64,000 nt of DNA. Source: Eupeodes corollae (taxonomy: Eukaryota > Arthropoda > Insecta > Diptera > Syrphidae). A program made the translations under genes and the position numbers. Positions 43,100 to 55,739 of this stretch are shown piece by piece. Position 1 is the stretch's first letter, and each line of letters starts with the position of its first letter. The notes beneath the pieces are model-generated. The model made no database searches and had not been told where the DNA came from. It saw only the letters and a list, made by a program, of their open reading frames with translations. The stretch lies in contig NC_079147.1 of the NCBI RefSeq assembly GCF_945859685.1, positions 305,968,485 through 306,032,484 of the forward strand. The letters run 5' to 3'.

Positions 43100-44149
43100 A
43101 CGTGTTGAGACTTGGATGGGGTTTTAGTCATTAAAAGTCACTGAGACGGAAGCCCTTGGTAGAGTGTCGAGACTCCCACAACAAGTTCTGAGAAGATGAA
43201 TGACTTGAAAAACTTTGAAACTTAACTGGAAGTGGTTTTCTAGCAAAAAACAAAAAAAAAAAAAAAAACGGGGATACCCCTGAGTAAACATTTCAGTAAC
43301 AAGGTTTTCTTTGCTATTAAATACTTTTGTATTTTATTTTTTCCAAGCACTTTATTTAGGTAGAAGGTATGAAAAGTTGGCGTGAGTAGTGCTTATAGCG
43401 CTAAGCACATGTATCCACAGGCACACACAATGAGCTTGCAGAAGTTGAAGAAGGTAATAAAATGATTAAGCTTGATCAGGTGGTGATTAAACAATTATTA
43501 TTATTGCTTAAGAGACCTTTGTGTTCTTAACTGTATGTTTAATCGTATGGAATTAAAGGTCAAGCTCTTTAACTTGACAATCTGTCGATGGATTGATGAT
43601 CTTGTACAAGTAAATAATAGTTATTTAATGGAAATTTAAAAGGTTGAAACTGGTATTAAAGAATATAATATCTAGACAGGATTTCGAAAGACTTGCAATC
43701 TTTTTATAACTAGGAGAATTTACTTATGTTTTTTTATTTTCACGTAAGTAAAAAAGATTGGAATTCAAAAAGGCTATAGCTACGAATACGTTTTGATTGC
43801 TGAACTTGTGTTTGGGATTACTTTCAAGATCCCCGGACAGACTGTTATGTTTTTAAATGGCGAATATCCTCTTCTACAGGCCGGCTACGTTTTTCTCCTG
43901 GCATTTAAAGTGCACTTTTTAATGGTTTTTATTACAATCCGACTTCAAAATCACTGATATCACGTCAGGTTTTGGAAATATTTTAAATAAAAGACATGTA
44001 AAAGCTTTTTGGAGGCTATTTAAATTCCGTAGTTTTTTTTTCAATAAAATTCGTAATAGTTTTCCAAATCTATGATCCCTATTCAATTTTTATATTTTTA
44101 GATGATGCACTTTTCGAATTTATTGGTCGCGAAAAAAATTGTAGTTGAT
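43100..44149. other. Unassigned non-coding stretch
   Basis: It begins with low-complexity A runs (43250-43270), and I see no coding frame or repeat pair. It ends at the Harbinger derivative. Confidence 0.35.
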
Positions 44150-44367
44150 ACGAACTGTCAAACTTTATTCGCGTTCCACATTATCCACACTCGCAACGAA
44201 TAAAATAATCGATCGTCTTAACCTAAAAAAATCATTCTTGTTTTAGTCAATTGTCAAAGTCAAACTTTATTCGCGACGATTTAAAAACTCTCATGTGAAA
44301 GAAATGTCAAAATCGACGAATATTCGTTCATTCATTGGTCGTTGGTTGTGCTCATGTGAATAGTGCT
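44150..44367. mobile_element. Internally deleted Harbinger derivative, left end missing
   Basis: The part at 44150-44240 matches 24333-24425 of the Harbinger element (CGAACTGTCAAACTT, TATCCACACTCGCAA). It is joined directly to sequence matching the right end 26655-26759 (AAAACTCTCATGTGAAAG, GACGAATATTCGTTCATTC, CTCATGTGAAT). The right terminal repeat is complete here, ending AGTGCT at 44367 and followed by TAA. About 2.2 kb of the parent, both genes included, is absent. The left terminal repeat is not found. Confidence 0.75.
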
Positions 44368-44429
44368 TAAAGCAACTTTATTTAAAGATAAAATAATCTA
44401 ATTAAGAACGTGATTGTTAATAAATACTT

Positions 44430-44959
44430 TGTGGCGAAACCGTTGTTTTCGATCACTGCTCTAGACCTTCTAGACATACTCTTCATAAGATTCGTGATAA
44501 TAGCACTAGGGATACTATTCCAAGCCTCTTTGACTTGGGCAAAGAGGTCGTTTGGAATTTTACGCTTTTCGTGTACAATTCACCGATCTACAATCTTTCA
44601 TAGATTCTTTATGGAGTTGAGATCAGGAGACTGTGCTGGCCAATCCATCACCTCGACTTAACGATCACGAAACCATTCCTTGACAACCTTGGTTAATTGG
44701 AAGAGAAACACGTCGACAATCGTCTGGCCCCTTAAAATTAAATTTGGATTCGTCCGAAAATAGTACTGTCTATCATTTGGCAACTCTCTAATTTTAATGC
44801 CTTTTATTTTTGAGTGAAATAAAAGGTTTTGCTTTTGGATTTAATAAAATTATAAACAACATAAGGGGCTAAAAAATTATGATTTCATGGTAAATACAAC
44901 GTGCTTCATAGAGGGACATTCTTTGAAGCAAACTGTTGCTTTAGTTTTGGCCAACACTG
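44430..44959 (-). mobile_element. Tc1-like transposon relic
   Basis: The minus strand gives VKEWFRDR, VMDWPAQSPDLNSIKNL (conserved PAQSPDLNPIE region), VKEAWNSIPSAIITNLMKSM and the upstream piece DESKFN near 44735-44755. One terminal repeat is visible at 44944-44959, TTTTGGCCAACACTG, followed by TA, the same sequence type as the element at 17332. The opposite end is lost. It is degenerate. Confidence 0.7.
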
Positions 44960-45279
44960 TATATGTATTTAAAAAGTGTCAAACCCTTGTAAGTAATTAA
45001 AAAAAAGTAAGCAATAATGATTAATTTTTCCAGTGTAATCATCACACAAAAATTAATTTAAATTGTACTTTCATTATTTTACGTTTTACGAGATGATACT
45101 ACAAAATAATTCCCTGAAATGCTAAGTTCTTTAATGTGTTTTGTTTTGAACCATTATATAAATAATGAAATCAATTAAATTAACTTTAAATAATTAAAAG
45201 TGCTTTCCTCCAAGAAGATGAATAAACTATTTATATTTTTCAATTCCATGTAAAAATGGAAAGTTCATATTTTCAATTA

Positions 45280-45400
45280 CAATTGCAAGTAATTAAAATT
45301 TAAATGTCAACAAGAATTACTTGTAATTGTAATGAGATAAAAGTCAATTACTAATTACTTGTAATTGAAATGAAAGCCGAAATTACTTAGAAAAAGTATT
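45280..45400. repeat. Short imperfect repeats of ATTACTTGTAATTG
   Basis: The word ATTACTTGTAATTG and its near-inverse CAATTACAATTGCAAGTAATT occur several times within 120 bases in both orientations. The region is very AT-rich and could be simple-sequence drift. No gene is present. Confidence 0.4.
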
Positions 45401-45578
45401 ATGATCATTATTTCCCAACTCTAGTCTGTGTCTATGAGACCGGATTTTTTTTTTTAGATCAAAAACTTTCTTCTTCATCGTAACTTTTGATCGAAGTCGT
45501 AAAAGGCTATTAAAAAAATACTGTTAAAAAGAGCCATTTTTAAAATTTGACGAGATATTTATGGTTGAATCACAAAGA

Positions 45579-45870
45579 GGCTTCGTCTACGTTACGTTAG
45601 GCCTCCTTCGAGGTAGCTTTAAATGACATTTGTATTATAACATCCCTCCAAAGAGCAAATATCTTGTTTGTTGACATTTTTTTTACAGCAGTTGACCTGT
45701 CAGACAAAGCAAATGTTCAGCAAATTTGAATTAGAGCTTCTGTTTGGAGTCACATTACGTAACATTACGTTATTTCCTCACGATTTTCAAATGAAGCGTG
45801 AGGTTGAAGCTTCATTGTGATAGCATGCATTGAATCCCTATGGTTGAACTCGTAAACGTCAGGCGAAGCC
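45579..45870. mobile_element. Possible MITE with diverged terminal inverted repeats
   Basis: GGCTTCGTCTACGTTACG at 45579 resembles the complement of CGTAAACGTCAGGCGAAGCC ending at 45870, with mismatches and a small gap. The interior of about 290 bases is non-coding. No clear target duplication is seen, so this is a weak call. Confidence 0.3.
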
Positions 45871-46146
45871 GAAGCTGAAGTGTATGTGTTTCAGCCATTA
45901 AAACCAAAGGTACGATTCGAAATAAGCCCTAAAAATTAACTCCAATTAAGTTTTCAAAACCTCGAGAGCGTTCAATTCAAAGTTTCTTAAAACTTTATAT
46001 AAAGTCAAATGGAGCCTCATAACTAATGAGCATTTACCCTTAACTTAAAAAAAATAGAAAAAAATTTTAATTGTCTTCCTACAATGTTAAGAACTATGTC
46101 GGTTTTAACTTAGCCTTTAAAAGACCATTTTTTGTTGTGTTTGAAG

Positions 46147-47418
46147 CAGGGCCAGATTTAGGGGTCCAGAGGCCTCGGGGCAATAAAGGAGTGGAGGCCC
46201 CAACGCCCAAATTTCAATTTTAAAAATAAAGTAAACCATTTTTTTTACTCTAGTTTTTCAAGGAATAATTTATTTTGAAACCAACTCGATTCCTTTAGTA
46301 TTGAACAAAAATATATAAATTTAAACGGAAAAAAGAATTATCTGAAATTACATTTTAGGGTTAACGAAAGGAACCTTTCAAGCTTTTTTCGCCGAAAAAT
46401 CGTTGATGATTTCGTTGAAATCCAGTTCTCGAAGTAAATCGCTTTCAATGCTCAGGAGAGAAAGCTACGATAGACGGTTTTGTCCCCTCGTGGTTCAAAG
46501 CCTATTTTTTATAATTTTCATTTTTGAAAAGGAACCAAATACATTCTCTATGCAATTTTGAGGTTTGGGTTCTGAAATTTTGATTTTCGAGAATTTGGTA
46601 GTAAAATAGCTCCGGTGATTGATATGTTCCATAGCCCTTTTCCTTTTTGTATGAGTCAATCAAAGACACAAATTGAAGCAACTCATTACCAAGAGACTAG
46701 GGTCTAAATCATCCGGATACCCTTTCACCAATGCCTCTGTTGCAGCGTGCAAATTTTCAGCATCCATCTTCTCGATGTGATTCAGGAATCCAAATCTCGA
46801 ACGTTCAGCTTCGTGGCATGTAATTTTTCAGTAAGAGAAACGGAAAAAAAGGAGAAGTGATTGACCACTGGGATGAAGGCGGATACTTTGTATTTTCCCT
46901 TGAGTGACAAATTTGCGTCTTGTGCTTTCCCGTAATCGAGCGGTTTCATCCTCACATTTCTCGTTTTGGTGCGGGTGCTTGATTGTACGGATTCATTAGT
47001 ATGGGATTTTTTTGGCTTGTTCTTCATATTTATCAAAATCATTTCGTTTGGATTTCACGAATGATTTCAATGCTTCTAGTGCACGCATTGCCGATTCAAG
47101 AATAATTTTCGGGCCTTGCAACATCCTGTTTGTAGCGTTGGATCGCTCCAAGATATCGTTCCAAAATATTGCAAACAAAGCGTTTTAGGGGCCACTCATC
47201 TCCTGTAGAAGGTGCGTTGGTTCATTCCTCTCGATGTTTTTTTGCTCTTTATTGGAAGATGTGCTGGTTAGAGCTTCTTTGATTTCTGAATAGCCGTTGA
47301 CTTAGGGTTTCGTAGCTTCCGCTCGACAACGCCGACTCAAGATGGGTACTGAATTGGAAGTGCTTCTTATCAGCGCCGGGGCTTCTGCCCCGGTTGCCCT
47401 GCCCTCAATCCGGCCCTG
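46147..47418 (-). mobile_element. hAT transposon, complete but decayed
   Basis: The ends CAGGGCCAGATTTAGGG (46147) and CAGGGCCGGATTGAGGG (inverted, to 47418) are typical hAT terminal repeats. An 8-bp duplication flanks them, GTTTGAAG at 46139-46146 and GTTTAAAG at 47419-47426 (one mismatch). The minus strand encodes FAIFWNDILERSNATNRMLQ and FDKYEEQAKKI, then KYKVSAFIPVVNHF, and near 46400-46470 the dimerisation-domain end SIESDLLRELDFNEIINDF. Frames are broken repeatedly. At 1.27 kb it lacks the N-terminal zinc finger and part of the catalytic region. Confidence 0.85.
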
Positions 47419-47426
47419 GTTTAAAG

Positions 47427-49382
47427 ACGCATATTTTAAAAACCTAGTGTGATTGAAAAATTAAAAGGTGAAATTTGAATGCAGGACACCATAATCCTTT
47501 TAAAAGGTATTGTTTTATTTGTGGGACAGCAAACCGACCAGAGGAATTTAGATTTTAGAACCACATTTTAAAAGAAACAAGAGTCATTTTGTGCGGGCTA
47601 ATTTTGAGTATTAAAAAGATTGGAAAAAAATTATAACCAAACACAAGTTTAGTAAATGACGATTTTTTTTACTAAAACTAAAACTTCTTGGCATACCAAT
47701 ATTATTAAGTTTGTTTTTCTCTGATGAAATGTTAAATTCGATAGAATTTTGGAACTTTCATTGATCCTTCAACGAATGTCGAAACAATTCTCTATTGAAG
47801 TTATGACAAAGTTTAATTTATTTGTCAATCCTGATATTCACGTTGATTTGGAAAATATCCTTGAAAAACTGTTTGTTTTTGAATAATTTTAGTCTAATAT
47901 ACATATATCATATTTTAGACTGCAAATTTAAATAAAATAATAATGTTATTATATCCAGGTTTCAGTTCAAAGCTCTCTTGCATAAAAAATAGGGTCCAAA
48001 AATGTTTGACCATAATATTTATACAAAGTTTTAACATACAAATTATATAAAGTTCATTTACAAAAACTATATTTAATTTCAATGAGCTCCAAATTTCGAG
48101 ATCTTATGTGTCTTCTCCTTCTTTCAGAACCAAAATGTTTTATTTACTTATCCCAAAACCACAATTTATCTTTAATTATTTTAACTTTCAACAGTCAAAA
48201 GCTAACGAGATACCAGCCATATCCTCCTAAGCCTTGATTATTAATTACAATTTTGTCTATCAATAAAAATAAGTTATAAGCACAAAGTTTTATCAATTTT
48301 TTAAAAAGTTTATTTTTTTTTTTAATTTAAGGCACATGTTAAACGAAACACACAAATAAGTTTTTTAAAAAATGTTTGTAATTTAATATTTGTTAAAAAT
48401 AAAAACAAAAGAGAATATTTATAAATTGGTAACTAAAAGGGAATATTTTATCTATACAAACAAAACAAAACTATATCTAGTCAAAAATATTTGGTGTTTT
48501 TGAATTTATTTGAAAAATGATAAAAACTATTGAATTTATTACAAATAAACACAACAAACTATACCAAAAATATTTATTAAAGAGTATTTAAAGATAAAAA
48601 GTCTATTAAAAAATAGATAGAATAAATAAATAAGTGTTACAATGAAAATGTCTATTAAATAAAATATAATTTATAAAAATTAAAGATATTTATAAATCAC
48701 TTATACAAAAAATAAAATTAAAAAACTTAATTATAAAACAAAAATTCTTACCCAAGTACCTAGTTGTGAAAATATTCAAATATATCCACTCTATATACTT
48801 GCATCTATTTATATATATGTATAAATGTACAAACAAATTATATTATTATCTGATTCATGAACAATAAATCATTTGACGAATATCAAAAAGGCTTTAATCT
48901 TTATTTTATGTATAGGTTTATAACTGTGTAGTAGGCTTAATTGTCAAGCTTATAAATCCGTAGATTAAAACAAAATCTTATCATCACAAATATTTTTCAG
49001 GGTTCGTTCTTAATCTAGAAAGAAAAAAATTACAACTCATATCTCAATGTCATGGACTCATTGTTTAAATAACAATCAAAAGATATAATCTCAATGACAC
49101 AGAATAATGAAATTCGAATTTTGGGTATTAACCGCATTCTTAAGGGCCCATCTACATGATGTCATTTTGTTTTTTTTCCGTTGTAAATAAATAAGGTTCA
49201 GACGATAAAAGAAGCTTGAAGGTGAGAGAAGTTTCTAGTCTGTCAGTCAGTTAGTTAAGGCAATTGTACATGGTACAATTTAATTTTCATAAATTTTCCA
49301 TACAAAAATAATTTGAATTAAGTAATTGACATTTCAACTGTCAGCATTAGAAATTAAACTCAGCTGACATATATACAAATTT
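47427..49382. other. Unassigned, very AT-rich stretch
   Basis: It is mostly A/T runs (especially 48230-48800) without frames of note. I see no terminal repeats or coding homology. The RTE copy begins after it. Confidence 0.4.
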
Positions 49383-49396
49383 AAATTTTTAGTTAC
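49383..49396. repeat. Left target-site duplication of the full-length RTE copy
   Basis: AAATTTTTAGTTAC, identical to 52515-52528. The last bases (TTAC) also resemble the element's own tail, so the exact boundary may shift by four bases. Confidence 0.8.
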
Positions 49397-52300
49397 TTAC
49401 TTACTTAAGGTGGCGCTACAGTCCGGGGCGGACCTGGGCCTCAACCAACATGCGTCTCCAGCCCTAGCTAGCTGTCTCCAGTTTCGCACGCCAAGTTAGT
49501 TGAGGTCTTCTCCCACCTGGGTGCGCCACCTGAGTCGCGGTCTTCCTCTACTGCGCCGTCCCTCTAAATTGGATTCGAAGACCTTCCGGGCTATAGCGTT
49601 GATGTCCATCCGCTCTACATGACCTAGCCATCTAAACCGTTGGACTTTAATACTGCTAACTAGGTCAGTGTCGCTGTACAGCCCGTACAGTTCGTCGTTA
49701 TATCCTCTCCTCCATTCTCCATCTATGCGTACGGGACCAAAAATCACCCGAATTTTTCTCTCGAAGCATCTTAAGATGCTCTCATCTTTCTTTCACAGGG
49801 TCCAGGCCTCAGCGCCATAAATGGGGACCCGGATGATGAGTGTCTTATAGATGGTGATTTTACATGCTCGAGAGAGGACTTAACTTCTCAATTGCCTTCT
49901 AAGTCCAAAGAAGCAGCGATTTGCAAAAGTTATTTTTCGTTTGATTTCAGCGCTGGTGTCGTTGTCTGCATTAATAGCGGTGCCTAGGTAGACAAATTCC
50001 TTAACTACCTCAAAGTTATAGCTGTCCGTGGTGACGTTTTGTCCAAGACGTCGTCGTTCAGTGTCCTTTTTTGATGACAGCATATACTTGGTCTTGCTCT
50101 CATTGACCACTAAACCCATCTTCTTCGCTTCCGTCGCAATGCTCAAAAACGCTCCACTGACATCACGCTTTGATCTTCCAATTATGTCAATATCATCTGC
50201 GTATCCGAGTAATTGGATGGACCATTGGAAGATTGTGCCTCTAGTGTTGACGGTACAATTCTTTCCAGAACGATGTTGAAGAAGTCGCATGACAGTGCAT
50301 CGCCTTGTCTAAAACCTTTTTTTGACATCAAATGCATCGGTAAGATCTTTTCCGACCTTGATAGAGCAGCATGCATTCTCCATCGTCATTCTGCACAAAC
50401 GGATAAGTTTGACAGGGATGCCAAAACTAGACATTGCTCGGTAGAGCTCTTCCCTATAGACGCTGTCATACGCGGCTTTAAAATCGATAAAGCGATGGTG
50501 GGTATCGATTTGAAGCTCCTGGGTTTTTTCCAAGATCTGCCGCAGTGTGAATATTTGGTCGATAGTGGACTTTCCTGGTCTGAAGCCACACTGATAAGGA
50601 CCAATCAGGTTGTTGACGAATGGCTTCACATAATACGGCAGAGAGGATCTTATACGCAATGTTAAGGAGACTGATGCCTCTGTAGTTGGCGCAGTTTAGA
50701 GGGTCTCCTTTCTTATGTATCGGGCACACTATGCTGAGATTCCACTCATCGGACATGACATATTTTGCAGATGAGTTGGTGCATGCTCCGTACGAAGTCA
50801 TCGCCTGCTGATTTGAATAGTTCGGCAGCGATGCCGTCGGCTCCAGCAGCTTTGTTTGACTTAAGCTAAGATAAAGCTATCTTCACTTCGTCAAGGTCGG
50901 GTAGGCGGAATTGTTGATCTGCGTCGCCGAGATTGATTGGTTCTATCTCCCTTACAGCGGAATTCGGTTCGTCATCGCCGTTATATAATTTGGAGAAGTG
51001 ATCTTTCCATATTCTCAGCATCGACTGCGGTTCTACTACGATGTTCCCTGATCGTCTTTACAGGCTTCGGTTCGGGGCTGGTACCCTTGGGAGGTTTTTT
51101 TTACCTTTTGGTAAAATTTACGAACCTCATTCCTGTTGTGACATCCCTCTATCTCCTCGATCGCGCGCTTCTCATGCTCTCTTTTTTTCCATCTAAGAAG
51201 CCGGTGTTCATCTCTCCTCTTCTGCTCGTAGAGCTCGAGAGCAGCTCTAGTCCTTTTGTGCAGCGCCGTTTTGTATGCCTCTTGTTTCGCTGCGTGCGCT
51301 TGCCGCCATTCGTCGTCAAACCAGGGGTTTCGCTGTGGTGGCCGTGTGAAACCTAGCACTTCAGAGGCGGCATCTCTGATGGCTGCAAGGCAATGTTGCC
51401 ACTGGTTTTCAATTCAATGAGGTTATTAGAGACTCGATCGGAAAAGGACATGGCAGTCTCTTGCGATTGTAGCCGTCTAACGTCGAATCTTCTCACAGCA
51501 CTTCCTTGTTTTGGCTTGGATCGGGATATCCGTAGCCGTACCTTGGCTACAACGAGGTAGTGGACCGAGTCAATGTTGGCCTCTCGGAATGTTCGGATAT
51601 CCTGGATACTGGAGAAGTGTCGTGCGTCGATCGCAATGTGGTTAATCTGGTTGACGGTTGATTGATCAGGAGATTTCCATGTCCCCTTGTGGATATTAAG
51701 ATGCGTGAACTGCATACTAGCTACCAGAACGTCTCGCCCCGCAGCGAAATCGACTAGCCTGAATCCGTTGTCGGAGGTAGTGTCGTGCAGGCTGTATCTC
51801 CCGATTATGCCACCAAAGATGTCTTCTCTTCCTAGCTTTTAGTTTGCGTTTGCCCGGTCCATCCCATCGCACTTCTTGGATGGCTGTAATATCTGCCTTG
51901 CAGCAGTTTAGGGCTTCCGCTAATTGTTCGGCTGCACGTGGTCTGTTAAGGGACCTAACATTCCACGTACATATCCGAAGTTCGTTGTCCTTATTTCGTT
52001 TGCGTGGGTTGTCAACAGTGAATCCGTCCGTATCCGAGGCTTGTTGGTGCTTCGAAACTTAAGGTATTTTAACGTGGCCAGTAAGTCACCCCGACGGCAC
52101 AACCCCCAACCTGGAGGGCCAGATCCTTAGTATAAGAAGGAAGGGGAGCCGGATAAACCGCTCCTTACAGGCCTGGGCTCCGAATATGTCGAAGAAGCCC
52201 TATAAGGTGTTCACTAAGTAGTTCAACCTTACTGAAACTGTAGACGTCACCATTGATTCCATCTTGAGAATTCGTCCGCCGCCGCCTGGATAAGGAGAGG

Positions 52301-52514
52301 TGCCTTAGTGGAAACACCTCTCCCCCCCTCTCTCGTTTGCTGCCTCCAACAACTTTCCACTGGGGTTGGAACCCAATCTCCAGTTGAGGTACTAGGCACC
52401 CGATGTTCACCGCGGGGAGGTGAGAGTAGGAGTTGATAGACAGAGGTGGGGTTTGAGAAAAACCTGTGGACGCTTGTGTCCTCTTGAATGCACATGTCTA
52501 CCATTTGAACATCA
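49397..52514 (-). mobile_element. RTE-type LINE, full-length copy (3.1 kb) with 14-bp target duplication
   Basis: AAATTTTTAGTTAC flanks both sides exactly (49383-49396 and 52515-52528). On the minus strand the copy has a 5' leader of about 400 bases. The endonuclease follows: ELRICTWNVRSLNRP, ITAIQEVRWDGPGK, HIAIDARH. Then a WFDDEWRQAHAAKQEAYKTA linker precedes the RT: CPIHKKGDPLNCANYRGISL, FIDFKAAYDSVYREELYRAM, RQGDALSCDFFNIVLERIV and LLGYADDIDIIG. The basic end is GRRSRGRPRLRW, and the tail is TAAG repeats. Length and order fit the RTE/BovB-type clade. Multiple frameshifts and stops make it inactive. The clade name rests on motif style. Confidence 0.88.
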
Positions 52515-52528
52515 AAATTTTTAGTTAC
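52515..52528. repeat. Right target-site duplication of the full-length RTE copy
   Basis: Partner of 49383-49396, directly outside the element's 5' end. Confidence 0.8.
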
Positions 52529-52809
52529 ATGATCCTTATTTGGCGTTTTTCTTTTTTAGTTCAGAGCAGAGCTCGAACAATCAAACAAATAAATTAGCCT
52601 TATTGTGAGTTTCGCCCGCAAAATCATGCACCCGAAATATTTTTGTTCGCCCGGAATTTAAAAAATATTGCGAGTTTCGAACTGACAGTTCGAATAATTG
52701 TCGTGTTCAGCAAACTGAGTTCGCAATAAATTTAACCATCTCTGATTAAAACAGGGAATGAAGTCTGAACCTACATTTCTTGTTGAACATAAAAACGCAA
52801 TGAAATTTA

Positions 52810-53625
52810 TGTAGTGCCGCAGTTTCCTGTTAAACTTCTGAACTCTGCGTACGACAAGACACTCTTAAAACCACCCAAAATAAATTTCTCACCACTAAAA
52901 AAATCTATTTGCCCAAGTGGACAAATGTCAAGGATCGATAGATTTATAATTTACAATAAAAAGGAACAAATAATGATAAGCATTGCACTCGGAATGGTCT
53001 TGGAGGAAGAAGAAAGGATGGAAGAACAAGCCATTCGAAGGCACCTAAGGGATCATTCTTATCCTTTGGAGTTGCGAGAACCATAGTGAGAACGAAATGT
53101 ATACATTTCTAATTTGGTGTTTGTTAAAGGTGCACTATTGCCGTGTTTCAACAGTATTATAGGTTCAACAAACCAACTTTTAGGTTTTTGCTAGATGCCC
53201 TTACAAATGCCCTGCCTCCAACGAAACACAAATTTTCTTATACAAGCCATTGTTAAGCCTGCTGCTTGCTTGCGATTTTTTTGCAGAAGGTGGCTATCAA
53301 AAAGGAGTTGGTAAGGACTGTAAAATTGTGTTATCGCAAAGCACTTTTAGTCTGTTACTATCAGAAGTTCTCGACATATTTGAAGAGACGCTTTGCCTCA
53401 GTGGATTACTTGGTCCAGATGAATAGCGTGAAATTCCCCAAATATTTTATGGAAAACTCAACCTACCAGGTGTTATTGGAGGTATTGATGGGACCCATGT
53501 TAACATCATTTCACCGGTAGTCAATAAACAGATGGAGATGTCTTCTTGCACTATGCACCTGCAAAAGCTATCAAAATCATCAACGTTTGTGCAGCGCTCC
53601 ATAATATCTGCATCCAGATTAGGTT
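52810..53625 (+). mobile_element. PIF/Harbinger transposase relic, second family
   Basis: The plus strand encodes LEEEERMEEQAIRRHLRDHS, typical of the N-terminus of insect Harbinger transposases. With frame changes come RFNKPTFRFLLDALTNALPP, AEGGYQKGVGKD and SLLLSEVLDIFEE. The first catalytic block GVIGGIDGTHVNIISP lies at about 53470-53520. It then jumps to the C-terminal APAKAIKIINVCAALHNICI at about 53555-53610, so the segment with the remaining catalytic acids is deleted. It differs in sequence from the element at 24143. No terminal repeats are found. Its right side abuts the LINE at 53627. Confidence 0.75.
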
Positions 53626-53626
53626 A

Positions 53627-55592
53627 AACACATTGCGAGTATTAGGAAAATAGGGAAGGATGAAAGAGGAGATACCGGTGCACATTGGTCTTAAAATTTT
53701 GAATATTGAAATGGAAGGGAAAACAGAGTTGGGTAAAGCATTCCACATTCTCGATGAGTGGTTAAAAAAAGGATCTCTATACTTAACAATACGTCTAAAA
53801 TTGAGCTCGAGGGTAAACTGATGGATGAGCATTCCTGGAAGTGCGAATATTAAGGCGGAATTGTTTGAGGAATGAAACTGGATAATTCGACAGAACACTG
53901 TTTGTTGAAGTATCTGTAAAACAACGAAAGGCATGAAACATTGCACCGGTGATCGAGGGATGTACATAAATGTTTATCATTTTCAAAGCCCTTTTTTGTA
54001 TCATATCTAAAGGCTCAAACTTGTTTTACGCGCTCCTAATATGCTAGTTTTATTCAAGTTTTGGACGAATGAAGGTTTGTGAATTAGCGACAGATCAGAA
54101 GGGGTGACAAATTTCTTGCAACGTCGGAGAAATCCTAAGCACCTCGCAGCATTTTTGGCAATATCAAATATTTGATCGTTCCATAAAAGGTGATCTGTGA
54201 TACACATACCGAGTACTGACAGTTGAATAGTTTCCTGGATGCAAGTGCCACTCATAGATAGCGGCATCGGGGGTATGTTACGCTTTAACGACAGGAGACA
54301 GCTTTGAGTTTTCGAGGCATTAAATTCTACACTGTTTTTGATTCCCCATTGGGCAATGCTGTCAAGATCAGAATTGAATGAGCTTCTCATACTGTGCCGT
54401 TGAAGTTCCACATCCGAAGGACAAGGATGTGAATCTAGAAACGAATATATATATATAAAAACTGTCGTCGGCGACACAGTGGCTTAAAAAGTGGCAGACA
54501 AAAGATCATTTATGAATATAAGGAAGAGAGTCGGAGACAAAACGGAGCCCTCGGGGACACCAGCATTCATTTTATGAAAATCAGATTTAACACCGTCCAA
54601 CATTACTTGAATTGAACGGTCCGAAAGGCATTTTTTACCCAACGAAGAAGGGATTCATCTATACCAAAAGCACGCATTTTTGATAAGAGAGCTTGGTGCC
54701 AAACTCTATCAAATGCCTTTGAAATATCAAGTGCAATAATCTTACTTTCTCCAAAACGATGTAAAGATCTGTTCCACTATTCGGTGAGATGAACCATGAG
54801 ATCACCAGTGGACCTATTGCTACGAAAGCCATACTGCCGGTCATTAAGAAGCTTCCGTTCTTCAAGATATTTCTTAAGCTGATAATTAATCAGCGTTTGC
54901 ATTACTTTGGAAAGAAGGGACGTGATTGCTTTTGGACGATAGTTAGAGAGGGGGGATGATTCTCCTTTTTTAGGGACAGGCTGTACAAAAGCTGTTTTCC
55001 ATCTTTTAATGTGGTTTTGCCAGCGTTGAAGAACATCTCTTCAGAACAATAGGGGGAAGACTATCCGGGGCAGATAGTCAAGGTCTTTCAGTACTCTTGC
55101 AACTGCACGAGTGCGAAAAAAGATTTCTCCCATAGAATCGTTTACGCTCTCAAGAACAGGAGGACTCATGACACTCTCCGGTAGCGTCGAACTAACAGCA
55201 AACTGTGCTTCAAGCAAATTGGCCTTATCGATCGGGCTCACATAGGGAGTGTCATTGTGGACAAGCGTTGGAACAGAGGACGACGTGATGTTCCGTAGGC
55301 TTTTTACAAATGACCAGAAGATTTTACTATCTTTGGGACATTGTAATATTTGTTGCCTTAATTTTTGGCTTTATAACAACGGAAACTTACATCTCTGAAC
55401 CTAATAACCTCTTTATAGTTTTGCAGATAGAGTTCACCCTATTCGAGATAAAATATCTCATTCCACAAAGAATTAAATTTGTAACCATCTGCGCTGGAAT
55501 CGACGTCACTATCGAGGAAGCATAGTGACCGATTTAAGTTTCTGAAGAATTCATTGAGATCGTCCCAGTTGGCTTTCTCGTAATGCCAAACA
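53627..55592 (-). mobile_element. LINE family A, second copy, 5' truncated and decayed
   Basis: The minus strand follows the RT part of the element at 12149-15100 closely: a shortened KSAGPDSIP region, DISKAFD, NAGVPEGSVLSPTLFLIFIN, LGMCITDHLLWNDQIFDIAK and FGRIVKYRDPFF-like end pieces. It carries frameshifts, and GVPQGS has become GVPEGS. The endonuclease is present only as a small piece near 55480-55590. A dinucleotide run (TA) at about 54448-54457 replaces part of the FADD box. Confidence 0.75.
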
Positions 55593-55739
55593 GTTCTACA
55601 GTTTGTGTTCCAAAAAGGGTTAGGTAGAGAGAGATAGTCACAATCACCCCTTAACTGCGTGACTCAATTAGCGCTGAAAAGCGTAGTTTTGGTTAAATAA
55701 ACTCGTTGGACCTATGTAACGAAAAATACAAATATAAAA

